Shown: piece by piece, positions 1-10,336 of the stretch
Layout: each line of letters opens with the position of its first letter
How positions within the stretch are numbered: position 1 is the stretch's first letter
Source: JAEXOD01 sp963667875
GTDB taxonomy: Bacteria; Bacteroidota; Ignavibacteria; Ignavibacteriales; Melioribacteraceae
Reading direction: 5' to 3'
DNA length: 64,000 bases
Assembly (NCBI GenBank): GCA_963667875.2
Contig: CAXXGC010000002.1
Coordinates: 496,001-560,000 of the forward strand
Position numbers and translations under genes: made by a program
The notes under the pieces: model-generated
Database searches by the model: none
The model's input: the letters and a program-made list of their open reading frames with translations, nothing else
Told to the model about the DNA's origin: nothing

Positions 1-764
1 TGTATTTTTTGTAAAAACAAATTAATATTTTCCGATAAAAATTTAATTTCGCCTTGATCCGAAACGTCAAATTCTCTTGTCAAATCACCTTCATCGGATG
101 ATAAGTTATTTATTTTAGTAATAATAAAATCCAATTTGGTTATTTTTCTAATCATTAAATAAATAAATACTATAAGTGCCAGCAAAAAACACCATAGCAG
201 CAATTTTGCAGTAAAATATAAATTATTCATTTCATTATTTAGTTCTGTATTTACTTCGCTGGTCCATTTATTGGAATAACTGCTAAAAGCTAACATTGGG
301 GTGTTAATTTTGTTTTTCCCGTCAATATATGCTGTTCCCGACAACTGTTTTCGGGCTGTTTCATTATTCCCCTTAAAAACCTCATTAAACGATTCTCTTT
401 CCAGTACAACAAGTTTATCCGATTCATATTTCACTTTTTCTAATAGTTCCATCATTTCAATTGGAGCTTTTAGATTATACAAGTTTTCAATTATTTTTTC
501 ACGGGTTTTTTCACTGTTAACTATATTCCAATAATTATTGTAATGAACAATATCACTGTTTTCGGCAAATAATAAAGCTTCGTTTGACAAATAGTCGGTA
601 ACATTTTTAAGATTGGAACCTAATTTGCGTAATTCAATTATTTGGTTATTTATAATTATTTTTTCGTTTACTGCGTTATAATATGAATTTAGGATAATAT
701 ATATTAAAACTATAAACGAAAAAAAAATGGCTCCAAATATTTTTACTGTTGATGATATTTTCAT
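1..764 (-). CDS. Methyl-accepting chemotaxis-type receptor, N-terminal part (cut by window edge)
   Basis: Partial gene reading off the left edge; about 254 codons are visible from an ATG at 764. A short cytoplasmic start is followed by one membrane segment (about residues 8-25), a periplasmic region of roughly 150 residues rich in predicted helix, a second membrane segment (LLLWCFLLALIVFIYLMI), and a HAMP domain recognisable by its EGDLTREF motif. The signalling hairpin would lie outside the window. The gene starts 28 bp after the stop of another receptor gene on the same strand, so the three receptor genes look like one operon. The helical sensor differs from the larger Cache-like sensors of the two upstream genes. 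A HAMP-containing histidine kinase or cyclase is possible because the output domain is not visible; the receptor call rests on HAMP and on the neighbours. Confidence 0.7.
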   Translation of the reverse strand, partial: MKISSTVKIFGAIFFSFIVLIYIILNSYYNAVNEKIIINNQIIELRKLGSNLKNVTDYLSNEALLFAENSDIVHYNNYWNIVNSEKTREKIIENLYNLKAPIEMMELLEKVKYESDKLVVLERESFNEVFKGNNETARKQLSGTAYIDGKNKINTPMLAFSSYSNKWTSEVNTELNNEMNNLYFTAKLLLWCFLLALIVFIYLMIRKITKLDFIITKINNLSSDEGDLTREFDVSDQGEIKFLSENINLFLQKI

Positions 765-792
765 AAAATAATCTCCATCCGATATTAACCCG

Positions 793-2730
793 CTAATTTT
801 CGCGCAGGTTATTTACAGCACTATCTAATAATATGTTACTATTATAAAATTCCCTTAAATACTCAACCGATTGTTCAGCGTTTTTATTTAAAATAACAAC
901 AACTTCTTTTATTTTTTTTGCGTCTGCAAATTGAGTATCTATTCCTGAAGCAATTACATTAAATTGGTTTATCACTTCTTTATATCTTTGAATTATTTCT
1001 TCTACATCAACAACTGTATTACTAACATCGGCAGAAGCATTATTAACATTTTTTAGAAACGTATTAGTTTCTGTTAACGCTCTTGCAACGGCTTGTTTTA
1101 TTTCAATTATTATTTCTTCAATTTCAAAAATCGAGTTGTTGATTTGTGAGGATAATTTTTTTATTTCAAGACCAACTAAAGCAAATCCGTCTCCATAATC
1201 TCCCGCTTTTTCCGCCTCAATTGAAGCATTTAATGCAAGCAGATTTGTTTTATCGGATATTTTGTTCATTGTAGTAACAATATTTGAAATTCTTCCTGCT
1301 ACCGAATGAAGCTTTTCTAAACTTTGGCTATTGTTTTTAGTTAATTCGGTCAAATTGTTCATTTGATTTGTTAATTGTTGTAATAACCCATAACTGCTTT
1401 CTGCAGATTTTGAAGTTTCGTTAGCACTTTTTAACAACTGGGATGTTACCTGCATTAAATCCTGCGATTTGGAAGTAATCTCCTCAACCGAAACTAGAAT
1501 ATTAGAAGCATGTTCCGAAAATTCACTTACCTTTTTGTTCTGTAATTGATATGTTATATGAATATCATCGGAATTAAGTTTTACTTCCGTAATTGAATGC
1601 CGGACTTTAAGGAATAACGAGTTGACAATTTTCCCCATATCCCCAAGAACAAGCAACAAGTTTCCAATTTCATCATTTGGATTATTAACCGTAACTTTTA
1701 CTTCCTCGCCTAATAGTATTTTATTACTTATAGCAACGGCCTTCCATATAGGGTTTAATATTCGTTTTGAAACATAATATAACACAATACCTGATAATAT
1801 AAACCCCGCAATGCCAATAATTACAATTAATAAAATAGTACTATTTATTGGTGCAGTAATAATACTTTCATCCCCGGCGGCCAATAAAAACCAATCCCCT
1901 GTTTTGATTTTTAATTTCACTAAAAGTTTGTCTTCCGAATTATCTTGAAACCGAAAAATATTGTCATTCGAATCATTGAATGAGTTATATTCGTCAATAT
2001 ATTTGTTATACCTACTTGCGGTTTTATTTTCGATGGTGGAATTAATTAATGTATTATATGTGTCAAAAATCGTATAATCAATATTTCTGTTAATATTTAT
2101 TAAGGCTTTTTCGTATTTTTCCACTGAAACTTCAACAACTGCTACACCTTCAAAATTATTGTTTATTATTATAGGTGCATCAAACTGAATAATTTTTTGT
2201 CCCTTAAAATTTACCAATCCCGAAACATAATATTTTTGCGGATCATTATTGTAAAATCTTTCCTTTAATATTTTATATCCCTTATTTTCAAATTCGGAAA
2301 CCATTATTGAATGAATTATTCCATAACCTTCAAACGAGTTGAAAGAATAATAGGTGCTTTTATTTAATTTGATATTTGAATTATGAGTTGAGGATACATT
2401 ATCTTCGTAAATAATATACCCGCCTGAAATAGTTTCGGTTGACCTTAATATTTGCTCAAAATATGTTTTACTGTATTCGTAATTTTGAAATAATCCGGCA
2501 TTTTGAACTTCCGCTACAACCATTGCAATTGTTACCGCTTCTTTATTAATTTTCTCAATTTCTAAAGCTGCCTTTTGCTCTTTTTTAAAATAATTTTCTT
2601 TAACGGACTTGTTTAATTTTTTTTGTGTTTCATAAATAAATATACACTCAACCACAAATAACGTAATAAATATTGCAAGCATTGTAAAAACTAATATTTT
2701 TTTCTGTAAGCTATCAATTTTTATTTTCAT
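793..2730 (-). CDS. Methyl-accepting chemotaxis protein with Cache-like sensor
   Basis: Transmembrane receptor of 645 aa. Membrane segment 1 is at about residues 11-30, followed by a large extracytoplasmic sensor (about 35-300) of the PDC/dCache type (ends in KTGDWFLLAAGDES, a usual dCache ending), membrane segment 2 at about 300-322, HAMP at about 325-380, then a long coiled coil. The hairpin tip near residue 500 reads ISDKTNLLALNASIEAEKAG, the diagnostic CheA/CheW-binding motif. The flank after the tip (FALVGLEIKKLS) departs slightly from the canonical FxVVAxEIRxLA, so coupling may be weaker. The gene is 6 bp downstream of a paralogue and 28 bp upstream of a third. No cheA or cheW lies in the window. 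Ligand unknown. Confidence 0.88.
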   Translation of the reverse strand: MKIKIDSLQKKILVFTMLAIFITLFVVECIFIYETQKKLNKSVKENYFKKEQKAALEIEKINKEAVTIAMVVAEVQNAGLFQNYEYSKTYFEQILRSTETISGGYIIYEDNVSSTHNSNIKLNKSTYYSFNSFEGYGIIHSIMVSEFENKGYKILKERFYNNDPQKYYVSGLVNFKGQKIIQFDAPIIINNNFEGVAVVEVSVEKYEKALININRNIDYTIFDTYNTLINSTIENKTASRYNKYIDEYNSFNDSNDNIFRFQDNSEDKLLVKLKIKTGDWFLLAAGDESIITAPINSTILLIVIIGIAGFILSGIVLYYVSKRILNPIWKAVAISNKILLGEEVKVTVNNPNDEIGNLLLVLGDMGKIVNSLFLKVRHSITEVKLNSDDIHITYQLQNKKVSEFSEHASNILVSVEEITSKSQDLMQVTSQLLKSANETSKSAESSYGLLQQLTNQMNNLTELTKNNSQSLEKLHSVAGRISNIVTTMNKISDKTNLLALNASIEAEKAGDYGDGFALVGLEIKKLSSQINNSIFEIEEIIIEIKQAVARALTETNTFLKNVNNASADVSNTVVDVEEIIQRYKEVINQFNVIASGIDTQFADAKKIKEVVVILNKNAEQSVEYLREFYNSNILLDSAVNNLREN

Positions 2731-2736
2731 AATGGT

Positions 2737-4749
2737 TTAGCACTTAAAATATTCAATTTCATTTTTTAAATTTGACACAGCCAAAGATAAACTTTCGGAT
2801 GCCGATAAAAATTTGTTTACATAAATTTCGTTAGTAGCCGCATTATCATTTAACGAATAAACAGATTTATTAATTAAATTAGAAACCTCAGCCTGTTCGG
2901 TAAGTCCATCTCTCACTAATAAAAAGTTTGGCAGCAAATTGGTAAAACTTTGAATACTAACTTTAAGATTTTCACTTATATTATTTACATTATTAATTAT
3001 CTCCTTAACACTTTCAGTAAATCTTTCCATTTGATTTACTTCTGTTATTACGGAATTTTGCAGCATACTAATTTGATCTTCAACACCAAATGTAGCACTT
3101 ATTGTTTGATCCGCCAAAGCTCGTATTTCTCGGGCAATTACCGAAAATCCCTTCCCGTATTCACCCGCTTTTTCAGCTTCAATTGCTGCATTTAAAGATA
3201 ACAAGTTTGTTCTATCAGCAATTTTATTTATAGTCTGTAAAACAGAATTAATATTATTCGTTTTTTCGTTCAAAATGGAAAGTTTTTGGGTTATTTTGGC
3301 AGTAAAACTTCCAAGTTGATTCATATTATAATAAATATCATTTAATGTTATTATTGCATTTTCCGATTTAATGGATGTATTATCGGCATCTTTTGATATA
3401 TTTTTCATTGTATCGGCTAAAGAATAAGCATTACCGGCTATTTTCGAAATTCCTTCACTAATAAATCCGGAATCAGCTACAAATTGATGAATAATATCAT
3501 TTTGTTTTTCTGCTGCAAAAGCTATTTTATTAGAGGTGCTAAATGCTAAACTGCTGTTTTCTTTTATCTTGTTTATTAATTCAACAATTTTTTTAGATAT
3601 TAATTTTAATTTTAGCAGCAGTTCATTTATCTCAAATTCTTCTACTTCTTCAATATCCAATAGTACATTTCCTTCCTTAATCTGTTTTATTATTTCCGTA
3701 ACTTCATTTATCGGTTTTACCTGCAAACCTATAAATTTATTAGTTATAAATAAAAACAAAATAATACCAAATAATGCTATTCCCACACATAAATATACTG
3801 TAATTTTAATAGGAGATACAATCTCATCTTCTTCAACACGCATCAACAAAAGCCAGCTGCCCGGATTAATTTCCGAACTGGCATAATAATAATTTTTTTT
3901 GTTGTTGGGATTAAATGCTGTTAAAATTTTATCCCCTTTTTGAGTATATAAACTTTCAAAAACATTATAATCAGCCAATTCAATAATTTTTTTTGTTTTA
4001 TAATTTTTATCAACTGTAGAAGAAATTATTTTACCCAATCTGCTGACCAATAAAAATTCTGCTGTTTTATAAGGTTTTAATCCCTGTAAAAACTTGTCAA
4101 TATCAAACAAAGCTCTATCTACGCAGGCTACTCCCTTAAATTTATTATTGATAACAATGGGACTGCAATGCTCAACAATCATTTTCCCTTCATAAATGTA
4201 GGGTTCTGTTATTAATGATTTTTCATTTTCCGATGAATAAAATCGTTCTTTAACACCGTTATAATACATACTGGTATTAAGATCAATTAAGGTACTTAAG
4301 CTAATATCATTCGAATTAATTATATTTCTATAAAAATAGGGTAAAAAACGTCCGTTAATATCATAAGCTTTATTTGAGCTGCTTTTATACAAGGCATCAT
4401 TTCCATCAGCGTTTGGTTCATATCCAATGGCGGCACCGGTAAGATTATGATGTTCATTTAGTACTTTGTTTATTAATTGTGCCGAATTTTCCCTCTTACC
4501 AAATAAAACTTTTTGCTGCGAAATTGATATTGTTTTACTTATTGTGCTTGATTCAATATTACTTAAACTAATTTCAGCCGCTGTACAATTTAACCGCATT
4601 GAAATTTTGTTTTCAGCTTCTTTAGTTAAAGCATTATACATTACGGTTCCAATAATTATTATTACTAAAAATGCCATAACAATAAATGCTGCACCTATAT
4701 ACAACAAAATTTTATTTTTGAAACTTCTAATATTTTGCAATTTTTTCAT
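2737..4749 (-). CDS. Methyl-accepting chemotaxis protein with Cache-like sensor
   Basis: Receptor of 670 aa, first gene of the three-receptor operon. Membrane segment 1 spans about residues 13-37, a dCache-like sensor about 40-310 (it contains FYSSENEKSLITEPYIYEGK, a form common in dCache_1 sensors), membrane segment 2 about 315-335, then HAMP and a methyl-accepting coiled coil. The tip near residue 520 is fully canonical (RTNLLSLNAAIEAEKAGEYG, then KGFSVIAREIRALADQT). It therefore looks competent for a CheA/CheW array. The stop is 6 bp from the next gene, which suggests translational coupling. Ligand is not predictable by eye; sensors of this type bind small organic acids, amino acids or amines in characterised cases. 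Confidence 0.92.
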   Translation of the reverse strand: MKKLQNIRSFKNKILLYIGAAFIVMAFLVIIIIGTVMYNALTKEAENKISMRLNCTAAEISLSNIESSTISKTISISQQKVLFGKRENSAQLINKVLNEHHNLTGAAIGYEPNADGNDALYKSSSNKAYDINGRFLPYFYRNIINSNDISLSTLIDLNTSMYYNGVKERFYSSENEKSLITEPYIYEGKMIVEHCSPIVINNKFKGVACVDRALFDIDKFLQGLKPYKTAEFLLVSRLGKIISSTVDKNYKTKKIIELADYNVFESLYTQKGDKILTAFNPNNKKNYYYASSEINPGSWLLLMRVEEDEIVSPIKITVYLCVGIALFGIILFLFITNKFIGLQVKPINEVTEIIKQIKEGNVLLDIEEVEEFEINELLLKLKLISKKIVELINKIKENSSLAFSTSNKIAFAAEKQNDIIHQFVADSGFISEGISKIAGNAYSLADTMKNISKDADNTSIKSENAIITLNDIYYNMNQLGSFTAKITQKLSILNEKTNNINSVLQTINKIADRTNLLSLNAAIEAEKAGEYGKGFSVIAREIRALADQTISATFGVEDQISMLQNSVITEVNQMERFTESVKEIINNVNNISENLKVSIQSFTNLLPNFLLVRDGLTEQAEVSNLINKSVYSLNDNAATNEIYVNKFLSASESLSLAVSNLKNEIEYFKC

Positions 4750-4795
4750 ATACTTTTAAACTAATTGGCTGTAATATCTAAAATATAATCTTTAA

Positions 4796-5473
4796 TTACG
4801 TTTTTTTTGCGCACAAAAAAGCCCAATAAAAATCTTCACCATCTGTTTCCGTTGAAACAAGTGGAATTTCTAATATATCAATAATGTTAAAACCTGCTCT
4901 TTTTATTAACGATGTCCAAGCAGATTTTGTTAGTGTGCTAAAATGGAATGGGTTATTTTGATGATTAAATATTGTATCAGGAGCCGGTACTTCAATATAT
5001 AACATCCCATCGGTTTTTAGAACACGCTTAAATTCAATAAGTGTATAATAAGGCATCATACTGTGTTCAATAACATGCCGGGCCCATATTATATTAAAAT
5101 TTTCATCCTCAAAATCCAAAAACGATTGGTCCATCAAAAAAACATTAAATCCTTTTTCTTCACAAATTTTATATTCTTCCGCATTTATTGTTATGCCGGT
5201 TGGGGCATAACCTTTTGCTTTATAAATTTCTAACGCAACTCCGCTGCCACATCCCACATCTAATATTTTGGGATAAGACTCTGGAGGAAATTGAACATAT
5301 ATTTGCTCAATTATTTCTGTGGATAAAGATGTGTGTATTTGTGAAAAATTTTCAACTTCCGTTTCTATTCCGGCATTACTAATAAAATTTATAAATCGTT
5401 TTACACTTTTAAAACTTAAATTTAACGAATTATTTGTAGTCACTTTGTAAATCACTATTTTATTAAAAATCAA
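4796..5473 (-). CDS. Class I SAM-dependent methyltransferase
   Basis: About 225 aa. Motif I is ILDVGCGSGVALEIYKAKGY, the glycine-rich S-adenosylmethionine loop, followed by an acidic-type position after strand 2 (GITINAEE). The later segment LIEFKRVLKTDGMLYIEVPA is the motif post-II/III of the Methyltransf_11/23 group; the histidine-rich HVIEHSMMPYY is also typical. Substrate unknown. No ATG exists in frame before the domain; the open frame begins at a TTG (5473), with GTG codons at 5455 and 5443 as alternatives, so the start is uncertain. It lies 46 bp upstream of the receptor operon on the same strand and may be co-transcribed. Nothing suggests it is a CheR enzyme; a CheR is found elsewhere in the window. 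Confidence 0.8.
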   Translation of the reverse strand: MIFNKIVIYKVTTNNSLNLSFKSVKRFINFISNAGIETEVENFSQIHTSLSTEIIEQIYVQFPPESYPKILDVGCGSGVALEIYKAKGYAPTGITINAEEYKICEEKGFNVFLMDQSFLDFEDENFNIIWARHVIEHSMMPYYTLIEFKRVLKTDGMLYIEVPAPDTIFNHQNNPFHFSTLTKSAWTSLIKRAGFNIIDILEIPLVSTETDGEDFYWAFLCAKKT

Positions 5474-5681
5474 ATAAACATTTCCAATAATATAAAACTA
5501 TTTTCGTAAAACAGCTATTAAATAATTATATTTTTTAATATATGTGAATATAATTAAATAATATAAAATACCACTTTGTTTATTGACATTAAATTATAAA
5601 AAAACTAACTTAATAAAAGAATTACATAATCATTTTTTTTGTTAGTAATGTATTTTATTTAGTTTGTTAAATGGGTTATAT
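5474..5681. promoter_or_regulatory. Divergent intergenic region
   Basis: This 208-bp, very AT-rich gap lies between the divergent methyltransferase/receptor operon and the kinase block, so it must carry promoters for both directions. No clear -10/-35 or TAnnTTTG box could be fixed with confidence, and there is no obvious palindrome. Confidence 0.4.
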
Positions 5682-8564
5682 ATGGGAATTGATCAATATA
5701 AAATTGACGACCGGATTAGTAAGTTTTCTTCTGCATTAATTTTAATTTCCTCTTTTATTGGTTTATTATATGCAATTGGATGGTTAATTGACCAAACATT
5801 TATTCCAAGTGTATATAAAACAATGGCTCCTTTTACTTCCGTATTGTCTATTTTAATTGGCTTAATTGTTTATTTTATATTTAACAAATTGCAAACTCCT
5901 CGTTTTACAATGTTTTGTAAAATTGTATTATATATTATCGGTTTTGTTATCTCTTTTATCCTTTTTGATACTCTTTTGGGCTTAAAAATAGATATCGAGC
6001 AAATATTTATTATTAATCCTCCTCTTTTAAAGGATACTCCAATTCGCAGAATTTCCCCAATTACGGCAGTATTATTTCTTGTATGCATCTTTTCTTCAAT
6101 ATCTAACTTGTTTAATAAAAAACCTGCTGTTTTTGCCATAAATACTGCATTATTAATTATTTTAATTTTTGATATTGGTTATTTATTCAGCACTCCAATT
6201 TTATACGGCAGAACAATTATTCCGCCATCTTTACCTGCATCAATAGCACTCACTTTGTTATTATTTGGAATTTGGCTAAATATAGGACAAAACCGTTTTC
6301 CGCTTAATTTGTTTTTGGGCAATTCAATTCATTCAAAATTATTAAGGAATTTTTTACCTGTTACTGTTATACTTATTTTGTTTATGGGATGGATCAATTC
6401 TTTGGGGTTTAAGTTATTTGGGGAATCCGCTTTAGTTTCAGCTGTTGCAACTATTTTATCAATGTTTATTATTGGATTTGTTATCCTAAAAACAGCAAAT
6501 TCTACCGCACAAAAAATAAATAAAGCAATAGAAGAAAAAATTAAAGCAGAGAATGATTTAATTGACAGTGAAGATAAATTTAGAATGATTTTTGAAAATA
6601 CTTCTGTAGGTATTGCTATTATTGAACCCGATTCAACATTTTCTATGGTTAATAGTGCCTATTGCGACATGATAGGCTACAAACCGGAGGAATTAATTGG
6701 TCAAAGCTGGACTGAACAAATCCCGCCCGATGATCTTGTTCGAATGAAGGAGTATAGCAGAAAAAGGATGATTAATCCCGATGATGCTCCCAACAAATAC
6801 GAATTCACTTTTTATCATAAAAACGGTAAAATTTTACATGGGTTGTTATCTGTATCTGTAATGCAAAAAAATAAAAAAATTATTGTCTCATTTACCGATA
6901 TTACCGAACGGAAACATGCCGAACAACTGCTTAAACAAAGCCAAGAACGTTTTCGTAATGCTGTTATGTTTGCCCCTTTTCCAATTATTATTTTTGCAGA
7001 AACCGGAAACATTGAATTTATAAACGACGAGTTATTAGATTTAACAGGATATAAAAGTGAAGAAATAACAACAATTGAACAGTGGGTAAACTTGGCTTAT
7101 AAAGAAAAAGCTGTTGAGATGTTAGAAAATTTTCAACAAGTATTTTTAATTGATAGGAAAACTGATTTCGGTGAACATTTAATTTATACAAAAAATAACG
7201 AAAAACAAATCTGGCATTTTAACACAGCCCCTCTTGGTAAAACTGCTGAAGGCAAAACAATTATTATCTGCATGGCAATGAATTTAACAAAGCGTAAAGC
7301 TGCAGAAGAGGAGATTAAGTTAAATGATAAACGACTTGAAAGCCTGTTGCGGTTATCTCATTATAAAGCTTCAACAGTTGTGGAATTTTTGGATTATGCG
7401 CTTGAAGAAGCTGTTTTACTTACACAAAGCAAAATTGGGTATATTTATTTTTATGATGAAAAAACCGAATTATTTACCCTTAATTCATGGTCAAATAGTG
7501 TAATGGAAGAGTGTACAATTGCTGAAAAACAAAGGGTTTATCAATTAGAATATACTGGCTTGTGGGGCGAGGTAGTACGCAGCCGAAAACAGATAATAGT
7601 TAATAATTTTACAGCAAAAAATCCCCTTAAAAAAGGTTATCCTAATGGTCATGCAAAATTGCTAAAATTTATGTCGGTACCCGTTATTGTGGATAATAAA
7701 ATAATTGCTGTTGTTGGAGTGGCAAATAAAGAAACTGATTATAACGAAGCTGATGCAAAACATCTGTCATTGATGATGGATTCCGTTTGGCGGATAACTG
7801 AACGCATAGAAACCGGTATTAAATTGGAAAATTATGCCGAGGAATTAAAAATCTCTAATGCTGCAAAAGATAAATTTTTATCCATTATAGCACACGATCT
7901 GCGTAATCCTTTTAATGCATTTTTAGGTATTACCGACATAATAATTGAAGACATTGAAACACTAAGCAAAACGGAGATCCTTGATTTTGTAAACGATTTA
8001 AACATTGCATTAAAGCAGCAATTTTATTTATTAAACGATCTTCTGCATTGGGCAAAATTACAATCAAAAAATTTTAATTTAACTACTGCTAATGCAAATG
8101 TAAAAATTGAAGTGAACTACGTGATGGAACAATTGGCATTTAATGCTGCTCATAAGCAGGTTTTGCTTACCAATGATGTAAACAATAATATTTGTGTTAT
8201 TGCAGATATAAATATGCTTCGATTAATACTTAGAAATTTAATTTCAAATAGTATTAAATTTACAAATTCGTATGGCATAATTACAATTTCCGCAAATATT
8301 TTGCCAAATTTTATTGAGATTGCGGTTGCAGACACCGGAGTAGGAATTGCCGCCAATGATTTAAATAACTTATTTAAAAATAACATTAGATATACCACCG
8401 ATGGCACAAAAAACGAAAAAGGAACCGGTCTTGGTTTGCTTTTGTGCAAAGAAATAGTTGAAAAACATGGCGGTAAAATTTGGGTTGAAAGCGAACTTAA
8501 CAAGGGAACAAAAATAAGCTTTACAATGCCAAAAGGGCAAACTTTAGAAATTGACTTGGACTAA
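5682..8564 (+). CDS. Membrane PAS-PAS-GAF sensor histidine kinase
   Basis: Sensor kinase of 960 aa from ATG 5682; an in-frame TTG at 5664 could add six residues but ATG is preferred. About eight membrane segments fill residues 15-280 with no large external loop, so the sensor is probably within the membrane. Two PAS domains follow (about 290-410, ending FTDITERKHAEQ; about 410-540, ending MNLTKRKAAEEE), then a GAF domain (about 560-695) containing MSVPVIVDNKIIAVVGVANK. The HisKA phosphoacceptor is His738 in SIIAHDLRNPFNAF, and the ATPase domain has VADTGVGI and GTGLGLLLCKEIVEKHGG. There is no receiver domain, so the phosphate must go to another protein, perhaps one of the REC domains encoded just downstream. 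The next gene starts 2 bp after the stop. Confidence 0.92.
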   Translation: MGIDQYKIDDRISKFSSALILISSFIGLLYAIGWLIDQTFIPSVYKTMAPFTSVLSILIGLIVYFIFNKLQTPRFTMFCKIVLYIIGFVISFILFDTLLGLKIDIEQIFIINPPLLKDTPIRRISPITAVLFLVCIFSSISNLFNKKPAVFAINTALLIILIFDIGYLFSTPILYGRTIIPPSLPASIALTLLLFGIWLNIGQNRFPLNLFLGNSIHSKLLRNFLPVTVILILFMGWINSLGFKLFGESALVSAVATILSMFIIGFVILKTANSTAQKINKAIEEKIKAENDLIDSEDKFRMIFENTSVGIAIIEPDSTFSMVNSAYCDMIGYKPEELIGQSWTEQIPPDDLVRMKEYSRKRMINPDDAPNKYEFTFYHKNGKILHGLLSVSVMQKNKKIIVSFTDITERKHAEQLLKQSQERFRNAVMFAPFPIIIFAETGNIEFINDELLDLTGYKSEEITTIEQWVNLAYKEKAVEMLENFQQVFLIDRKTDFGEHLIYTKNNEKQIWHFNTAPLGKTAEGKTIIICMAMNLTKRKAAEEEIKLNDKRLESLLRLSHYKASTVVEFLDYALEEAVLLTQSKIGYIYFYDEKTELFTLNSWSNSVMEECTIAEKQRVYQLEYTGLWGEVVRSRKQIIVNNFTAKNPLKKGYPNGHAKLLKFMSVPVIVDNKIIAVVGVANKETDYNEADAKHLSLMMDSVWRITERIETGIKLENYAEELKISNAAKDKFLSIIAHDLRNPFNAFLGITDIIIEDIETLSKTEILDFVNDLNIALKQQFYLLNDLLHWAKLQSKNFNLTTANANVKIEVNYVMEQLAFNAAHKQVLLTNDVNNNICVIADINMLRLILRNLISNSIKFTNSYGIITISANILPNFIEIAVADTGVGIAANDLNNLFKNNIRYTTDGTKNEKGTGLGLLLCKEIVEKHGGKIWVESELNKGTKISFTMPKGQTLEIDLD

Positions 8565-8566
8565 TT

Positions 8567-10336
8567 ATGTACAGTGGAAAAAGATATTTTAAATTAATTG
8601 CACCTTACATGCTTACGGTATTATTAATTGGGCTTGGTATGTTTTTGCGTATTTGGCCTCTTGGAAGTTTAGGTATTCAGGCTCCTTGGTTAACTTTTTA
8701 TCCGTTAATTATGCTGGCCGCACTCTACGGAGGCATATATTCCGGTTTACTTGGAATTGTTTTAACATGTTTTGTAGTTGTACATGTTTGGCCGCCTTTA
8801 ATTGGTAAAGAAATAATAACAGATTATACCGGCTGGCTGGGAATGATAGTTTTTTGTTTTAACTGTATATTAATTTCAAGTATTGCAGAAGCCATGCGAA
8901 GAGCACGTGTAAAGTTAAAAATAGCAAAAGAGGAGGCAGAAGCAGCTAATAAAGCCAAAAGTGTTTTCCTTTCCAATATGAGTCATGAACTTCGCACACC
9001 ATTAAATGCTATATTAGGTTTTTCTAGATTATTATTAAAATCCCATAATATTTCAGCTGAAGAAAAAAACAATCTGGAAATTATTTCAAAAAGCGGTGAT
9101 AATTTATTAAACCTGATTAATAATATTTTAGATATTTCAAAAATTGAATCGGGAAAAGTAATTCTTGAAAAATCAAGAACATACCTGCATCAGTTATTAT
9201 TCGGAATTAAATCACTAATGTCGGTCAAAGCAATTGAAAAGGGACTAAATTTTAATTTTATAGAAGATGAGAATTTACCGGAATTAATTTTAGTTGATTC
9301 GGGTAAATTAACTCAAGTTTTAATTAATTTAATTGGAAATGCAATTAAGTTTACTTTAAGCGGAGAAGTATCGGTACGAGCTTTTATGGCGGAACCTACA
9401 GGAGACTCGAATTGCTGGCTGCGATTTGAAATTGAGGATACAGGAATAGGAATAAATGAATCCGATTGTGATAATATATTTATTCCTTTCGTTCAATTAA
9501 ACAATAATATTAATCCCGAAATTGGAACCGGCCTTGGTTTGCCAATTAGTAAACAAAACGTGGAATTGATGGGAGGTAAAATTGGATTAAAAAGCAAAAT
9601 AGGAATTGGAACAACTTTTTATTTTGAAATTCCAATTGAAATATTAAAAGAATCCGCAAAATCTTTAATAAATAAAATTGAAACTGCTATAAAAATGAAA
9701 GATAATCAAATATGTCCTAAAATTTTAATTGTGGAAGATCAGTTTGAAAACAGATTATATCTACAAAAAATATTGGAGCCGTTTGCTTTCGATCTAAAAT
9801 TGGCCGAAAACGGAAAAGAAGCTATAGACATTGTTGAAAAATGGACGCCCGATTTAATTTTTATGGATATTAGAATGAAAGTTATGAATGGTTTGGAAGC
9901 GACCAAAATAATTAGGACCAATATGAACCTTAACAACATTAAAATTATTGCAATTACGGCTCATGCATTGGAAGAAGAGCGATTGAATATAATTAATTCC
10001 GGTTGTGATGATTTAATTAAAAAACCTTATAAAGAAATTGAGATAATTAATGCATTGGAACAACACTTAAATATTCAATTTGAATACGAATATGAAGATG
10101 ATTTTGATAAATCGCAGGATATTATAATTAATTTTGAAAAAATACCATTAGAAAAAATTAAAAAATTATATTTAGCGGCTGAATTGCTGAACGAACAGGA
10201 ATGTTTAAATGTTATAAATAAGATAGAAAATTTAGATGTTGAGTCAATAAATAAACTTACCAATTTGATAAATAATCTTCAGTTTCAAATATTATTAAGT
10301 TTATTGGAAAAAAGATTAAAAGGAATTAAGGAATGA
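8567..10336 (+). CDS. Hybrid histidine kinase with KdpD-like four-helix membrane domain
   Basis: 589 aa. Residues 10-105 form about four membrane segments that resemble the DUF4118 region of KdpD-type kinases (APWLTFYPLIMLAALYGG). The coiled coil KIAKEEAEAANKAKSVF leads into HisKA with phosphoacceptor His140 (SNMSHELRTPLNAILGFS), then an ATPase domain with EDTGIGI and GTGLGLPISKQ. A receiver domain follows (about 382-500) with ILIVEDQ, phosphoacceptor Asp434 (LIFMDIRMKVMNG) and the conserved lysine in LIKKPYKE. A C-terminal tail of about 80 residues is helical and without a recognised domain; an HPt module was looked for but no histidine is placed as expected. The stop overlaps the next start (ATGA), indicating translational coupling. 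Confidence 0.92.
   Translation: MYSGKRYFKLIAPYMLTVLLIGLGMFLRIWPLGSLGIQAPWLTFYPLIMLAALYGGIYSGLLGIVLTCFVVVHVWPPLIGKEIITDYTGWLGMIVFCFNCILISSIAEAMRRARVKLKIAKEEAEAANKAKSVFLSNMSHELRTPLNAILGFSRLLLKSHNISAEEKNNLEIISKSGDNLLNLINNILDISKIESGKVILEKSRTYLHQLLFGIKSLMSVKAIEKGLNFNFIEDENLPELILVDSGKLTQVLINLIGNAIKFTLSGEVSVRAFMAEPTGDSNCWLRFEIEDTGIGINESDCDNIFIPFVQLNNNINPEIGTGLGLPISKQNVELMGGKIGLKSKIGIGTTFYFEIPIEILKESAKSLINKIETAIKMKDNQICPKILIVEDQFENRLYLQKILEPFAFDLKLAENGKEAIDIVEKWTPDLIFMDIRMKVMNGLEATKIIRTNMNLNNIKIIAITAHALEEERLNIINSGCDDLIKKPYKEIEIINALEQHLNIQFEYEYEDDFDKSQDIIINFEKIPLEKIKKLYLAAELLNEQECLNVINKIENLDVESINKLTNLINNLQFQILLSLLEKRLKGIKE

Noticed and set aside
301..534. Plus-strand open frame
   Set aside because: Antisense shadow of the partial receptor gene, whose HAMP motif is clear on the minus strand.
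10075..10263. HPt domain at the C terminus of the DUF4118 hybrid kinase
   Set aside because: Helical tail, but the HxxKG phosphotransfer motif is absent.
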